A stretch of 64,000 nt of DNA from Sphingobacterium sp. (GCA_031286695.1 JAITTY010000009.1:124001-188000); one strand, 5' to 3'; shown: positions 1 through 8,158, counted from the stretch's first letter. Notes: generated by a model from the sequence alone, not told the origin. Made by a program: numbers and translations.

Positions 1-65
1 GAGCAAAATAGAAGATCCATTTTACAAAAGCTCAGATCCTATATATTCATCCTAGAAAACCTTCG

Positions 66-419
66 TTATGCTTGATAATGCTTCTTCTGTTGCATATTGA
101 TCAAACGCCACAACTGAAGACAAAAAAAGCATATCAAAACAGCAAAAGATAACTGGCAACCTATCGCGCTATAATTTTTAAGATCGGAGGCTATATCTGC
201 AACTTGAATTTTAGCCATCAGATAATTGTTTAGCATCATACCGCAAACCGTTCCAAGGAGAAAAAATGTAATTGCATACTTCTTATTTGACAGCGCTTTC
301 TCCTTCTCTTTCTCAAGCGCCGCGATACCATCCATAATACGTTGCTCAAAATCATCAAATGGTAATTCTATTTTACTCATTTGCATCGCTTTTTTGAATT
401 TTTCCTGCTCCTTATCCAT
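66..419 (-). CDS. Small two-TM protein downstream of ECF sigma factor
   Basis: 117 aa, family not recognised. The N-terminal ~45 residues are charged and helical, ending in a Lys/Glu-rich stretch (about 33-44). Two hydrophobic segments follow, about residues 47-68 and 86-105, with a short basic tail, so it is probably an inner-membrane protein with both ends in the cytoplasm. It is the last gene of a three-gene minus-strand set. Its ATG overlaps the end of the sigma factor by 8 bp, so the two are probably translationally coupled. The position suggests a membrane partner (anti-sigma-like) of the sigma factor, but no zinc-finger anti-sigma motif (HxxxCxxC) is visible, so this role is inference only. 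Confidence 0.8.
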   Translation of the reverse strand: MDKEQEKFKKAMQMSKIELPFDDFEQRIMDGIAALEKEKEKALSNKKYAITFFLLGTVCGMMLNNYLMAKIQVADIASDLKNYSAIGCQLSFAVLICFFCLQLWRLINMQQKKHYQA

Positions 420-963
420 AATACTCTGCTTTTTTTATTAACTGACTCAAGATGATGTGCATATTTTTACGGGCTCGATACAATATTACTTTTGTATTCG
501 ACAGTGTCCAGCCCATAATTTCCTGAATTTCATCCATCGACTGTTCTTCCAAATAGAATAAACGTAATGCAACAGACTCCCGGGCGGGCAAGATCGTGAG
601 TGCATCGTTGATCATTTCTTTTCTTTCATGTTCGATTATTTCATCCAATACAGAATCGTCATATGGCATGTCATGGTGGGACAGATCAAAATTGACCAAC
701 TCCAATTTCTTATGACGAATGGCATTAAAAGCAACATGCACAACAATTCGGTAAAACCAGGTACTAAATTTCGATTTCCCTTTAAAGGAAGACAGCGATT
801 GATAGCACTTTATAAATGCTTCCTGAACGACATCTTCTGCCAAATGCTCTTCCTTTACAATAGAAAGAGCGACAGAAAATGCCATATCCTTATACGTTTT
901 TATAAAATAACGATAAGATTCCACATCGCCTGACAGAACTTTTCGAATATAGATTTCATCCAT
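412..963 (-). CDS. ECF-type RNA polymerase sigma factor
   Basis: 183 aa from the chosen start. It directs RNA polymerase core to a set of stress or envelope promoters. Region 2 is seen in the first half: DMAFSVALSIVKEEHLAEDVVQEAF followed by the promoter-melting stretch FSTWFYRIVVHVAFNAIRHKK (split here as FSTWFYRIVVHVAFN and AIRHKK), typical of sigma-70 region 2. Region 4 is the C-terminal helix-turn-helix around LPARESVALRLFYLEEQSMD and the recognition helix near SNTKVILYRARKN. The start at 963 (MDEIYIRK) is preferred over the upstream Met at 1005 because the longer form would overlap the preceding gene, which stops at 971. The 8-bp overlaps and gaps on either side indicate one operon. Confidence 0.93.
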   Translation of the reverse strand: MDEIYIRKVLSGDVESYRYFIKTYKDMAFSVALSIVKEEHLAEDVVQEAFIKCYQSLSSFKGKSKFSTWFYRIVVHVAFNAIRHKKLELVNFDLSHHDMPYDDSVLDEIIEHERKEMINDALTILPARESVALRLFYLEEQSMDEIQEIMGWTLSNTKVILYRARKNMHIILSQLIKKAEYYG

Positions 964-970
964 TGGCGGG

Positions 971-1285
971 TTAAATATCGCGTTTTTTATCCAATCGGTT
1001 AGCAATTATCATCGCAAGCCCTGCAGAAATAATCAAAATTGCTACGGCGAGTGAATCCGGCAAATCAGTCTTGATATAGTTGTCCAATACACCGACAATA
1101 AATAAACCAATTCCGATACCTAGAACCAAAATCCCCGGCTTTTGCCAATCTATAGGCTCCCTTTTTCTGCTTTCGCCGGGAAGGTGTACTGCGGTACTCC
1201 GATAGCGCATAATAAAATAAACACACAGGGTGATACATGTAAATAATCCGATACCTAAAATTCCCGCTATTGTTTGTTTTTCCAT
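971..1285 (-). CDS. Small inner-membrane protein, first gene of the sigma factor operon
   Basis: 104 aa from Met at 1285; an alternative Met at 1309 adds eight residues. Three hydrophobic segments are visible (about residues 5-26, 51-70 and 78-95), with a basic loop between the first and second. It resembles the small membrane proteins of the DUF6249 type that sit before ECF sigma genes in Bacteroidota, but I recognise this only by layout and hydropathy. It ends 7 bp before the sigma factor start. The divergent M20 peptidase promoter lies just beyond its start. Confidence 0.75.
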   Translation of the reverse strand: MEKQTIAGILGIGLFTCITLCVYFIMRYRSTAVHLPGESRKREPIDWQKPGILVLGIGIGLFIVGVLDNYIKTDLPDSLAVAILIISAGLAMIIANRLDKKRDI

Positions 1286-1342
1286 AATTATTTGAATTAG
1301 TTTCCTCATTAGTCACCATCATTCCCGAAAAGGTTACAACAA

Positions 1343-1375
1343 ATTGAGTTAAATGTGTCGATTTGTGTAAATTTG
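1343..1375 (+). promoter_or_regulatory. Promoter of the M20 dipeptidase gene
   Basis: -33 box ATTG at 1343-1346, 21-nt spacer, -7 box TAAATTTG at 1368-1375, matching the Bacteroidota consensus TTTG-N(19-21)-TAnnTTTG. It lies inside the longest open frame (which opens at 1363) and therefore supports translation from the ATG at 1393. Confidence 0.65.
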
Positions 1376-1392
1376 TTTCAAACACAAACAAT

Positions 1393-2763
1393 ATGCAAAA
1401 CATTAAAGAATATGTAGAAGCAAACAAGCAACGTTTTTTAGATGAGTTGTTTGATTTATTGCGTTTACCGTCAGTAAGTGCTGATCCCAAATTTAAAGGA
1501 GATGTGGAGAAGACTGCTGAATTTGTTGCTCAGAAATTGCGTGAAGCAGGAGCCGACAATGTAGAAGTTTGTCCTACTGCTGGTAATCCAATCGTTTATG
1601 GAGAAAAAATTATAGATCCAGCGCTACCTACCGTATTAACTTATGGCCATTACGACGTACAACCTGCTGATCCATATGAGTTGTGGGATACCCCTCCTTT
1701 CGAACCGACAGTCCGTGATGGCAAAATCTATGCACGTGGCTCTGCCGATGATAAAGGTCAGTTTTATATGCATGTAAAAGCCTTCGAATACATGATTAAA
1801 AATGATGCATTAGCATGTAACATCAAGTTTATGATTGAGGGTGAAGAGGAAGTGGGCTCAGTAAATTTGGGCACATTTGTTAAAGAAAATACGGAAAGAC
1901 TGAAAGCTGATGTTATTGTTATATCTGACACATCAATGATCAGCATGGCACAACCATCGCTAGAAACTGGCTTACGTGGACTTTCTTATGTTGAAGTGGA
2001 AGTTACGGGGCCTAATAGAGATTTGCACTCCGGCGTATATGGTGGAGCAGTAGCCAATCCGGCGACTATATTAGCAAAACTGATTGCCTCATTACATGAT
2101 GAAAACAATCATATCGCTATCCCGGGATTTTATGATGATGTTGTCGAATTGACTGCTGAAGAACGCAAAGCATTAAATGAAGCACCGTTCGATATTGAAG
2201 AATACAAAGCTGACCTCGGTATCCAAAATATCTGGGGCGAAAAAGGTTTTACCACGTTGGAACGCACCGGTATTCGCCCAACCTTAGAAGTAAATGGTAT
2301 TTGGGGTGGTTATATCGGTGAAGGCGCCAAAACGGTATTGCCTTCAAAAGCGAATGCAAAAATTTCAATGCGTCTTGTACCAAACCAAAACTCTCATCGT
2401 ATTACGGAGCTTTTCAAAAAACATTTTGAATCTATTGCACCTGATTATGTGAAAGTAGAAGTCAAACCTCATCATGGCGGCGAACCCGTAGTGACACCTA
2501 CGGACAGCATTGCTTACAAAGCGGCGGAGAAAGCCTTACATGAAACATTTGGTGTTAAGCCTATCCCGACACGTGGTGGCGGTTCTATTCCAATCGTTGC
2601 TCTTTTCGAAGACGTATTGGGTTTAAAAACAGTACTTCTGGGATTTGGTTTGGATAGCGATAACCTACACTCGCCAAATGAAAAATATGGCATTGAGAAT
2701 TACCTCATGGGAATTTCAACAATTCCTTTATTTCATAAATATTACGCGGAACTAAGTAAATAA
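1393..2763 (+). CDS. M20 family dipeptidase (metallopeptidase)
   Basis: 456 aa cytosolic zinc peptidase that hydrolyses dipeptides or short peptides. The di-zinc ligand set can be followed: His in TYGHYDVQPADP, bridging Asp in GSADDKGQ, catalytic Glu pair in EGEEEVGS, Asp in VISDTS, and the C-terminal His in NLHSPNEKYG. The lid/dimerisation domain insert starts around the GLRGLSYVEVEVTGP stretch. Length and order fit the dipeptidase branch (DapE/CPG2-like, mammalian CNDP-like) rather than succinyl-diaminopimelate desuccinylase. The start at ATG 1393 is chosen because the promoter overlaps the upstream part of the frame. It is monocistronic, closed by a strong hairpin at 2779-2819. Confidence 0.93.
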   Translation: MQNIKEYVEANKQRFLDELFDLLRLPSVSADPKFKGDVEKTAEFVAQKLREAGADNVEVCPTAGNPIVYGEKIIDPALPTVLTYGHYDVQPADPYELWDTPPFEPTVRDGKIYARGSADDKGQFYMHVKAFEYMIKNDALACNIKFMIEGEEEVGSVNLGTFVKENTERLKADVIVISDTSMISMAQPSLETGLRGLSYVEVEVTGPNRDLHSGVYGGAVANPATILAKLIASLHDENNHIAIPGFYDDVVELTAEERKALNEAPFDIEEYKADLGIQNIWGEKGFTTLERTGIRPTLEVNGIWGGYIGEGAKTVLPSKANAKISMRLVPNQNSHRITELFKKHFESIAPDYVKVEVKPHHGGEPVVTPTDSIAYKAAEKALHETFGVKPIPTRGGGSIPIVALFEDVLGLKTVLLGFGLDSDNLHSPNEKYGIENYLMGISTIPLFHKYYAELSK

Positions 2764-2778
2764 TTTAGTTTTTCATTA

Positions 2779-2824
2779 GATAAAGGGTTATTTTTAAATT
2801 TTAGAAATAACCCTTTATCGTTTT
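2779..2824 (+). terminator. Rho-independent terminator after the dipeptidase
   Basis: Perfect 15-bp stem (2779-2793 with 2805-2819), 11-nt loop, then GTTTT. The last T directly touches the ATG of the next gene at 2825. Confidence 0.85.
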
Positions 2825-3727
2825 ATGGATTTTGATTTTCGTTTAATTGTATTTTACACTGCGGCTCAACACCTTAATTTCACCAAAACGGCCTCGGCCC
2901 TTTTCATCTCACAACCAGCCGTAAGCAAAAACATCCAAGAACTAGAAAAGAAACTTGGCGTACCGCTCTTCGAAAGAAAGGGCAACAATCTTAATTTAAC
3001 TGATCCAGGCCAAATTCTCTATAAATATGCCCAGCAAATTATCAATCTGTATAATCAGGCGGGCCAAGAAATACAGGAATTGCAGGAAGGACGAAAAGGA
3101 AATTTGGTTTTAGGGGCCAGTACAACCATCTCCCAATATGTTTTACCCGCTCTACTTGCCGATTTTCTATCCCAATATCCCAACAACCGTATCCAGTCTT
3201 TTCAATCCAATAGCCGCAGTATTGAGGAACAGCTTGTCGACAAAACATTGGATTTAGGTATTACTGAAGGTTCCACGGATAACCGGGCACTGAAATACAT
3301 TCCTTTTATGAAGGATGAGCTGGTCCTCGTCACAAATAGCCAGAACCCAATATTAAATCAATTAAAAAATCCGATACTATCCGATATCACACGCTTGCCT
3401 TTGGTACTTCGCGAGCAAGGATCGGGTACACGAACAATTATTGAAAATGCACTAAAAGACAATCGTATTAATTTATCGGAAGTACAAATAGAAATGATCC
3501 TCCCTTCAACGGAAAGTATTAAAGGTTATCTTGCCCGTCGCAATAGCTTTGCCTTTTTATCCATTCATACGGTGCAAAAAGAAGTACTAAACAATCAATT
3601 GACAATTGTCGATATTCCACAATTGACAATAGAACGTTATTTCTATTTTACCCATTTATATGGAGGACTTGCCGGTACGCCCAACCAGTTTCTGCAATTC
3701 TGTCTGCGACAAAACTTCAAGTTATAA
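2825..3727 (+). CDS. LysR family transcriptional regulator (CysL-like)
   Basis: 300 aa. The winged helix-turn-helix is at residues 1-60 (HLNFTKTASALFISQPAVSK, recognition helix through QPAVSKNIQELEKKLG), followed by the linker helix and a two-lobed LysR substrate-binding domain from about residue 90 (GNLVLGASTTISQYVLP). The start is fixed by the standard LysR N-terminus, yet there is no room for a leader: the terminator stem of the upstream gene ends 5 nt before the ATG. Overall it looks closest to the CysL/YeiE-type LysR group, which often controls sulfur genes. It lies 80 bp before the cytochrome c/DsrE/solute-binding cluster, so control of that cluster is a reasonable inference. The effector is unknown. 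Confidence 0.9.
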   Translation: MDFDFRLIVFYTAAQHLNFTKTASALFISQPAVSKNIQELEKKLGVPLFERKGNNLNLTDPGQILYKYAQQIINLYNQAGQEIQELQEGRKGNLVLGASTTISQYVLPALLADFLSQYPNNRIQSFQSNSRSIEEQLVDKTLDLGITEGSTDNRALKYIPFMKDELVLVTNSQNPILNQLKNPILSDITRLPLVLREQGSGTRTIIENALKDNRINLSEVQIEMILPSTESIKGYLARRNSFAFLSIHTVQKEVLNNQLTIVDIPQLTIERYFYFTHLYGGLAGTPNQFLQFCLRQNFKL

Positions 3728-3758
3728 CCAAATGTTATACCTCATAAACAAACTTCGT

Positions 3759-3789
3759 TTTAATTCCGCGTTTGAGGCGACTAGATTTG
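3759..3789 (+). promoter_or_regulatory. Promoter of the cytochrome c cluster
   Basis: -7 box TAGATTTG at 3782-3789 with a TTTA -33-like element at 3759-3762 (19-nt spacer). The transcript would start about 12 nt before the ATG at 3808. It is a likely target of the LysR regulator upstream. Confidence 0.55.
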
Positions 3790-3807
3790 TACAAATGAAA
3801 GAGCGTA

Positions 3808-4788
3808 ATGGAATATAAAAAACTAACAAATTATTTAAAAGCACTCAGCTGGATCATTGTCGCATTGGTCATTACATGTACGACCTTATGTGTATTTCCA
3901 CTAAAACATGAGGAAAACAAAAAGCAAACAGATTCTCTTAAAATGCGCAACGACTCGCTTATTACGCACGTCTCCCAATTTAAGGAAATCTCATTCAAAG
4001 ATAATCCCGAAGGTAAAATGGCCAGTTATGGTGAAAAGCTAATCAAAAATACCTACGATTATTTCTATGATGGCGAGGTCAAAATCGGAAACAAGCTTGC
4101 CTGTAGCAGCTGTCATCTTAATGGAGGCACCAAGGCTTTCGCCGCTCCCTACGTTGGGCTCACCAATGTATTTCCAACCTATATTGGTCGGGAAAACAAG
4201 GTTGAATCACTCGAAGAGCGTATCAATGGTTGTTTTGAGCGGAGCATGAACGGTCGAGCCATTCCAGAAAATAGCAAGGAAATGAGAGCCATTGTTACCT
4301 ACATCAAAAACATCAGCGTAAATACCGTTAATAAAGGCCGGTTGGCGGGCCAAGGATTTATTAAAATGGATATTCCCAACCGTGCTGCAGACTTGAAACA
4401 TGGTCAATTGGTTTTTGAGAACAAATGCACAAGTTGTCATGGAAAAGATGGACAAGGTCTACCACAAACTGCGGGAAAAGGATATCAATATCCTCCCTTA
4501 TGGGGAAAAGATAGCTACAATGATGGTGCTGGAATGGCACGATTGCTTACAGCTACGCGTTTTATCAAAGCTAATATGCCTTTGGGCGCAACTTATGACG
4601 CGCCACAATTGAAAGACGATGAGGCCTATGATGTCGCAGCATATATCAATTCTTTCGATAGACCTCAAAAATCAAATAAGCAACTGGACTATCCCAATCT
4701 AAGCAAAAAGCCCAAAGACAGTCCATATCCCCCTTACGCCGATAACATTAGTATAGAACAACATAAACTCGGTCCTTATAATTTTTAA
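3808..4788 (+). CDS. tsdA: Diheme cytochrome c, TsdA-like thiosulfate dehydrogenase/tetrathionate reductase
   Basis: 326 aa. It has an N-terminal signal anchor (about residues 14-32), then two cytochrome c domains with heme motifs CSSCH (Cys99) and CTSCH (Cys207). A third cysteine, Cys142 in INGCFERSMNGR, matches the unusual axial Cys ligand of heme 1 in TsdA enzymes. Met257 in ANMPLG is a plausible axial ligand of heme 2; the Cys-Met spacing is close to that I recall for Campylobacter jejuni TsdA. It would interconvert thiosulfate and tetrathionate in the periplasm. The next two genes (DsrE-like and ModA-like) support sulfur-compound chemistry. The direction of the reaction cannot be told from sequence. 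Confidence 0.78.
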   Translation: MEYKKLTNYLKALSWIIVALVITCTTLCVFPLKHEENKKQTDSLKMRNDSLITHVSQFKEISFKDNPEGKMASYGEKLIKNTYDYFYDGEVKIGNKLACSSCHLNGGTKAFAAPYVGLTNVFPTYIGRENKVESLEERINGCFERSMNGRAIPENSKEMRAIVTYIKNISVNTVNKGRLAGQGFIKMDIPNRAADLKHGQLVFENKCTSCHGKDGQGLPQTAGKGYQYPPLWGKDSYNDGAGMARLLTATRFIKANMPLGATYDAPQLKDDEAYDVAAYINSFDRPQKSNKQLDYPNLSKKPKDSPYPPYADNISIEQHKLGPYNF

Positions 4789-4819
4789 CTATAGACACCC
4801 CATTAAATCAATAATAAAT

Positions 4820-5290
4820 ATGAAAAAACAATTTACAATCGCTTGTATTCTCTTAGCGATAATGACTATTCAAGCGAAAGCACAGGACAATAAATTGTTG
4901 CTCAATAATCATCAATACACTGGTGCTGTTGCAAAGAAAAAAGCTTATAAAGCCATCTATCAGTTGGACAGTAATGATCCAAAAACAATTGAAAAAGCAA
5001 TCCGTAATATTAACAATGTCTTGAAGGACCCTCGATTAAAGGGGCACTTGCAGGTTGAATTAGTTGCATTTTCTGGTGGTACCGAAGCTTACTTAAAAAA
5101 GAACAGTCAGTATGAGAAACCATTGAAGGATCTGGTAGAGAAAGGTGTTATCGTAGCCCAATGCCTGAATACTTTGGAAGAGAAACATATTGCCAAAGAA
5201 GAGCTGTTTGATTTTATAGGTTATGTGCCCAGTGGAAATGGTGAATTAATACTAAGGGCAAATGAAGGTTGGATTATCGTAAAACCATAA
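4820..5290 (+). CDS. Exported DsrE/DsrF-like family protein
   Basis: 156 aa with a cleavable signal peptide (MKKQFTIACILLAIMTIQAKAQ). The mature part shows the DsrE fold pattern: an N-terminal strand/helix leading to LQVELVAFSGGTEAYLKK, a helix ending LVEKGVIVAQCLNTLEEK with a single Cys at the DsrE active-cysteine position, then a glycine-bearing C-terminal segment. DsrE-family proteins carry or transfer sulfane sulfur; a periplasmic version would fit the adjacent TsdA-like cytochrome. It follows the cytochrome by 31 bp and precedes the solute-binding gene by 2 bp, indicating one operon. The function is inferred from family and context. Confidence 0.8.
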   Translation: MKKQFTIACILLAIMTIQAKAQDNKLLLNNHQYTGAVAKKKAYKAIYQLDSNDPKTIEKAIRNINNVLKDPRLKGHLQVELVAFSGGTEAYLKKNSQYEKPLKDLVEKGVIVAQCLNTLEEKHIAKEELFDFIGYVPSGNGELILRANEGWIIVKP

Positions 5291-5292
5291 AT

Positions 5293-6210
5293 ATGAGGAG
5301 AAATTTTCTATTGCTTGGTCTAACAATCGCATTATTGGGAGCCCATGAAATTAAGGCACAAGAACATCGTTTTGACCCGCCCTGGAATAATCCACCAGAA
5401 TCGGCATTAAATTTCACCGTACCCGGAATAGATAATATTCCAGATTTATATGGTGATATCGAGAATCCGCAGCTTACAGTCTTTTTCGCAGGCAATCAAT
5501 TTATGGTTGTGGATGATCTACTCGCATCTTTCAAAAAAGAATACCCACAATATGAACGTATTTTTGTTGAAACGCTGCCACCAGGGATTTTAGCCAAACA
5601 GATTAAAGGCGGATCGCTCACAGTAGGCAATCTACGCATTACACATAAGCCCGATATTTATACAGCAAGCAAAAGGGCCATCAACGAAATGGCAGATTAC
5701 TTTAGCCATACACAAGTTTATTGCTACAACAATATCTGTCTGATGATTCCAAAAGGAAATCCCGCTAATATCAGAACATTGAATGATCTGGGGAATGACA
5801 AAGTTCGTATCAGCATGCCTAATCCCCAATGGGAAGGAATTGGGGAGCAGATCAAAGCATCCTATAGAAAAGCCGGGGGCGAACAACTCGTCAAGAAAAT
5901 CATGGAAGATAAGGTCAAAGATGGCAGCACTTATCTAACCAAGATCCACCATCGCGAAAGCCCCATGCGTGTATTGTATGGACAGGCCGATGCGGCTCCC
6001 GTTTGGGCTTCTGAAGTCGTTTACCAAAAACTAATTGGCCATCCTGTTGAAGGGATCACTATTCCTGATGCGCAAAATACAACTGCAACTTACGTTGCTG
6101 CAAAGCTTAAAAACGCACCCCATACACAGGCAGCAGATGACTTTTTAAAATTCATGGACTCGCCAACGGCCAAGAATATTTACAAGAAATATGGTTTCAC
6201 AGTAGACTAA
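5293..6210 (+). CDS. ModA-like periplasmic substrate-binding protein, no permease nearby
   Basis: 305 aa from ATG 5293, with a signal peptide ending near KAQEH. It is a class II periplasmic binding fold: first lobe from LTVFFAGNQFMVVDDLLASF, crossover near TQVYCYNNICLMIPKGNP, return near QADAAPVWASEVV and a C-terminal DDFLKFMDSPTAKNIYKKYG, the pattern of molybdate/sulfate-type (ModA/sulfate) binding proteins. No ABC permease or ATPase follows, so it may deliver an oxyanion or sulfur compound to the cytochrome, act as a sensor, or pair with a distant transporter. The upstream candidate start at 5269 overlaps the DsrE gene and lacks a signal peptide start, so 5293 is preferred. A long hairpin follows. 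Confidence 0.82.
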   Translation: MRRNFLLLGLTIALLGAHEIKAQEHRFDPPWNNPPESALNFTVPGIDNIPDLYGDIENPQLTVFFAGNQFMVVDDLLASFKKEYPQYERIFVETLPPGILAKQIKGGSLTVGNLRITHKPDIYTASKRAINEMADYFSHTQVYCYNNICLMIPKGNPANIRTLNDLGNDKVRISMPNPQWEGIGEQIKASYRKAGGEQLVKKIMEDKVKDGSTYLTKIHHRESPMRVLYGQADAAPVWASEVVYQKLIGHPVEGITIPDAQNTTATYVAAKLKNAPHTQAADDFLKFMDSPTAKNIYKKYGFTVD

Positions 6211-6211
6211 A

Positions 6212-6245
6212 AAAGAAAATGGATAATTAATTATCCATTTTCTTT
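6212..6245 (+). terminator. Perfect palindrome/terminator after the binding protein
   Basis: 17 + 17 nt perfect inverted repeat centred between 6228 and 6229, A-rich on one side and T/C-rich on the other (stem AAAGAAAATGGATAATT). It ends the sulfur-type cluster. Confidence 0.7.
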
Positions 6246-6275
6246 CTTTACTTTAGGTCAAAATTTTTGGCTTGT

Positions 6276-7067
6276 ATGATTCTATTGCTCAAAAAACTCC
6301 ATCGGTATTGGTATTTTATCAGTGTTCTACTTGTTTTTCTTCTGTTTTTCCCTTATATCTATTTTTTAGCACGACGTCCCGAAAAAAACTATGCTAGAAT
6401 CGCCCGTATGCGACGCTGGGTATCAGTTGGAGGTTCGGCCCTAGCTGGTGTATTTTTTAAGGTGAGCTATGAATCAAAAATAGATTGGAACCGTTCCATG
6501 GTACTGTGTCCCAATCATACTTCCGTCTTGGATATAACAGCCCTAACCTATTTATGCCCGGCTCCATTTTCATTTATCGGGAAAGCTTCATTGCTTAAAA
6601 ATCCGGTTACACGTATCTTCTTCAAAACAATAGATATTCCGGTCACCAGAAGAAGTAAAGTATCTTCTTTCAAGGCCTTCCAGCGTGCCAATGAGCTTGT
6701 CCGAAAGGGCAGAAGTGTGGTTATCTTCCCAGAAGGAAAAATAGATGATGGTTTCCCACCACAGATTCACGCTTTTAAATCCGGAGCCTTTCGAATCGCT
6801 ATTCAGAATGACGTTCCCACAGTCCCCATTATCATAGAAAATGCCTGGGATATCTTTTTCGATGACGGTTCGAAAAGAGGATCTCGACCTGGAATTGTTA
6901 AAATACATGTATTCAACCCAATAGAGACGAAAGATTTTAACGATGATAATGCATCAGAGCTAGAGAAAGTTGTATATGACAAAATGCATTCCTATTGGAT
7001 TATGAAGAATAAATCGTATTTTCATAACCTAGAGAACCTCCAAAAAATATGTCAGGAAAGATCTTAA
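6276..7067 (+). CDS. 1-acyl-sn-glycerol-3-phosphate acyltransferase (PlsC family)
   Basis: 263 aa inner-membrane acyltransferase converting lysophosphatidate to phosphatidate in phospholipid synthesis. It has an N-terminal TM segment (about residues 10-33). Acyltransferase block I is CPNHTSVLD (NHx4D), block II covers KTIDIPVTRR, block III is IFPEGKIDDG, block IV is VPTVPIII. ATG 6276 is used; a TTG three codons upstream is also in frame. An AATTTTTG box lies 6 nt before the ATG, close to a -7 element. The gene overlaps the following ABC ATPase by 19 bp, so the pair is co-translated. Confidence 0.92.
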   Translation: MILLLKKLHRYWYFISVLLVFLLFFPYIYFLARRPEKNYARIARMRRWVSVGGSALAGVFFKVSYESKIDWNRSMVLCPNHTSVLDITALTYLCPAPFSFIGKASLLKNPVTRIFFKTIDIPVTRRSKVSSFKAFQRANELVRKGRSVVIFPEGKIDDGFPPQIHAFKSGAFRIAIQNDVPTVPIIIENAWDIFFDDGSKRGSRPGIVKIHVFNPIETKDFNDDNASELEKVVYDKMHSYWIMKNKSYFHNLENLQKICQERS

Positions 7068-7807
7068 TCGAAATCAAGGATATTGCCAGAGAATACCAAA
7101 TTGGTACAGAGACAATTCACGCCTTAAGCTCCGTTACGCTCAATATCCATAAAGGAGAATTTGTTGCCTTAATGGGCCCTTCAGGATCGGGCAAATCCAC
7201 CTTAATGAACATTCTCGGTTGTTTGGATACACCAAGCCGAGGCGAATACATCCTCAATGGGATTAACGTAAGTGATATGACTGACGATGAACTCGCCGAA
7301 GTAAGAAACAAGGAAATTGGTTTTGTCTTTCAGACTTTTAACCTACTACCAAAGAATACGGCACTGGAAAATGTTGCACTTCCTCTAATTTATGCAGGTT
7401 ATAGTAAAGTTAAACGTGAGGAAAAAGCCACGGCAGCACTGGAGAGCGTCGGCTTGGGCCATCGTATGGACCATAGACCCAACGAACTCTCAGGAGGACA
7501 ACGACAACGTGTTGCTGTTGCAAGAGCACTGATCAACGATCCATCTATTATACTTGCCGATGAGCCAACAGGTAACCTTGACACAAAAACATCCATTGAG
7601 ATCATGGGCTTGCTTGAAGAAATTCACTCCAAGGGTAATACCATCATTCTCGTGACACATGAAGAGGATATAGCATTGCATGCGCACCGCATTGTACGCA
7701 TGCGTGATGGTCTCATTGAAAATGATTATCCTAACCCTGATATCAAATCAGTGTCACCAAGACTGAATGCTTTAAACGAAAAGGGCAGTGATTTTGAGAA
7801 TATTTAA
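7049..7807 (+). CDS. ABC transporter ATP-binding protein, LolD/MacB type
   Basis: 252 aa. Walker A GPSGSGKST, Q-loop in VFQTFNLLPK, signature LSGGQRQRVAVARAL, Walker B IILADEPT, H-loop VTHEED. The VFQTFNLLP segment and the GNLDTKTS D-loop belong to the FtsE/LolD/MacB group, which drives lipoprotein release or efflux from the inner membrane rather than import. The permease is not adjacent: the next gene is DUF2795. It overlaps plsC by 19 bp, which links it to envelope lipid supply. A second LolD-like ATPase is at 34762-35415. Confidence 0.9.
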   Translation: MSGKILIEIKDIAREYQIGTETIHALSSVTLNIHKGEFVALMGPSGSGKSTLMNILGCLDTPSRGEYILNGINVSDMTDDELAEVRNKEIGFVFQTFNLLPKNTALENVALPLIYAGYSKVKREEKATAALESVGLGHRMDHRPNELSGGQRQRVAVARALINDPSIILADEPTGNLDTKTSIEIMGLLEEIHSKGNTIILVTHEEDIALHAHRIVRMRDGLIENDYPNPDIKSVSPRLNALNEKGSDFENI

Positions 7808-7869
7808 AAATATTATACCGCTAAAAATCAAACACTTATATTATTATCACAAAAATAACACTCAATTTA

Positions 7870-7900
7870 CTTGCTTAAGTTAAATTAAATCATAGTTTTG
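7870..7900 (+). promoter_or_regulatory. Promoter of the DUF2795 gene
   Basis: -33 CTTG at 7870-7873, 19-nt spacer, -7 TAGTTTTG at 7893-7900, about 25 nt of leader before ATG 7930. Confidence 0.6.
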
Positions 7901-7929
7901 CGAAAATAGAGAACTTAAATTGTTTTTAT

Positions 7930-8151
7930 ATGTATTGGACATTAGAATTAGCTTCGCATCTAGAAGATGCACCATGGCCAGCAACAAAAGATGAATTAAT
8001 CGATTACGCTATTCGTTCAGGTGCACCTGTTGAGGTGATTGAAAACTTACAATCTCTTGAGGATGATGGCGAGCCATATGAAAATATCGAAGAAATTTGG
8101 CCCGACTATCCAACAAAAGACGATTTCTTCTTCAATGAAGATGAATACTAA
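7930..8151 (+). CDS. DUF2795 family small acidic protein
   Basis: 73 aa, highly acidic (C-terminus DDFFFNEDEY). The stretch WPATKDELIDYAIRSGAP followed by VIENLQSLEDDGEPYENIEE matches the DUF2795 domain, a short helical family widespread in Bacteroidota with no assigned function. No signal or membrane segment, so it is cytosolic. It has its own promoter and terminator, so it is a single-gene unit. Confidence 0.88.
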   Translation: MYWTLELASHLEDAPWPATKDELIDYAIRSGAPVEVIENLQSLEDDGEPYENIEEIWPDYPTKDDFFFNEDEY

Positions 8152-8158
8152 AAAATAA

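Noticed and set aside
1..65. Left window edge
   Set aside because: No frame, repeat or hairpin I can support in these 65 bases.
1065..1490. 141-codon minus-strand frame overlapping two genes
   Set aside because: Shadow of the 971-1285 membrane gene and of the dipeptidase start, with no protein-like composition.
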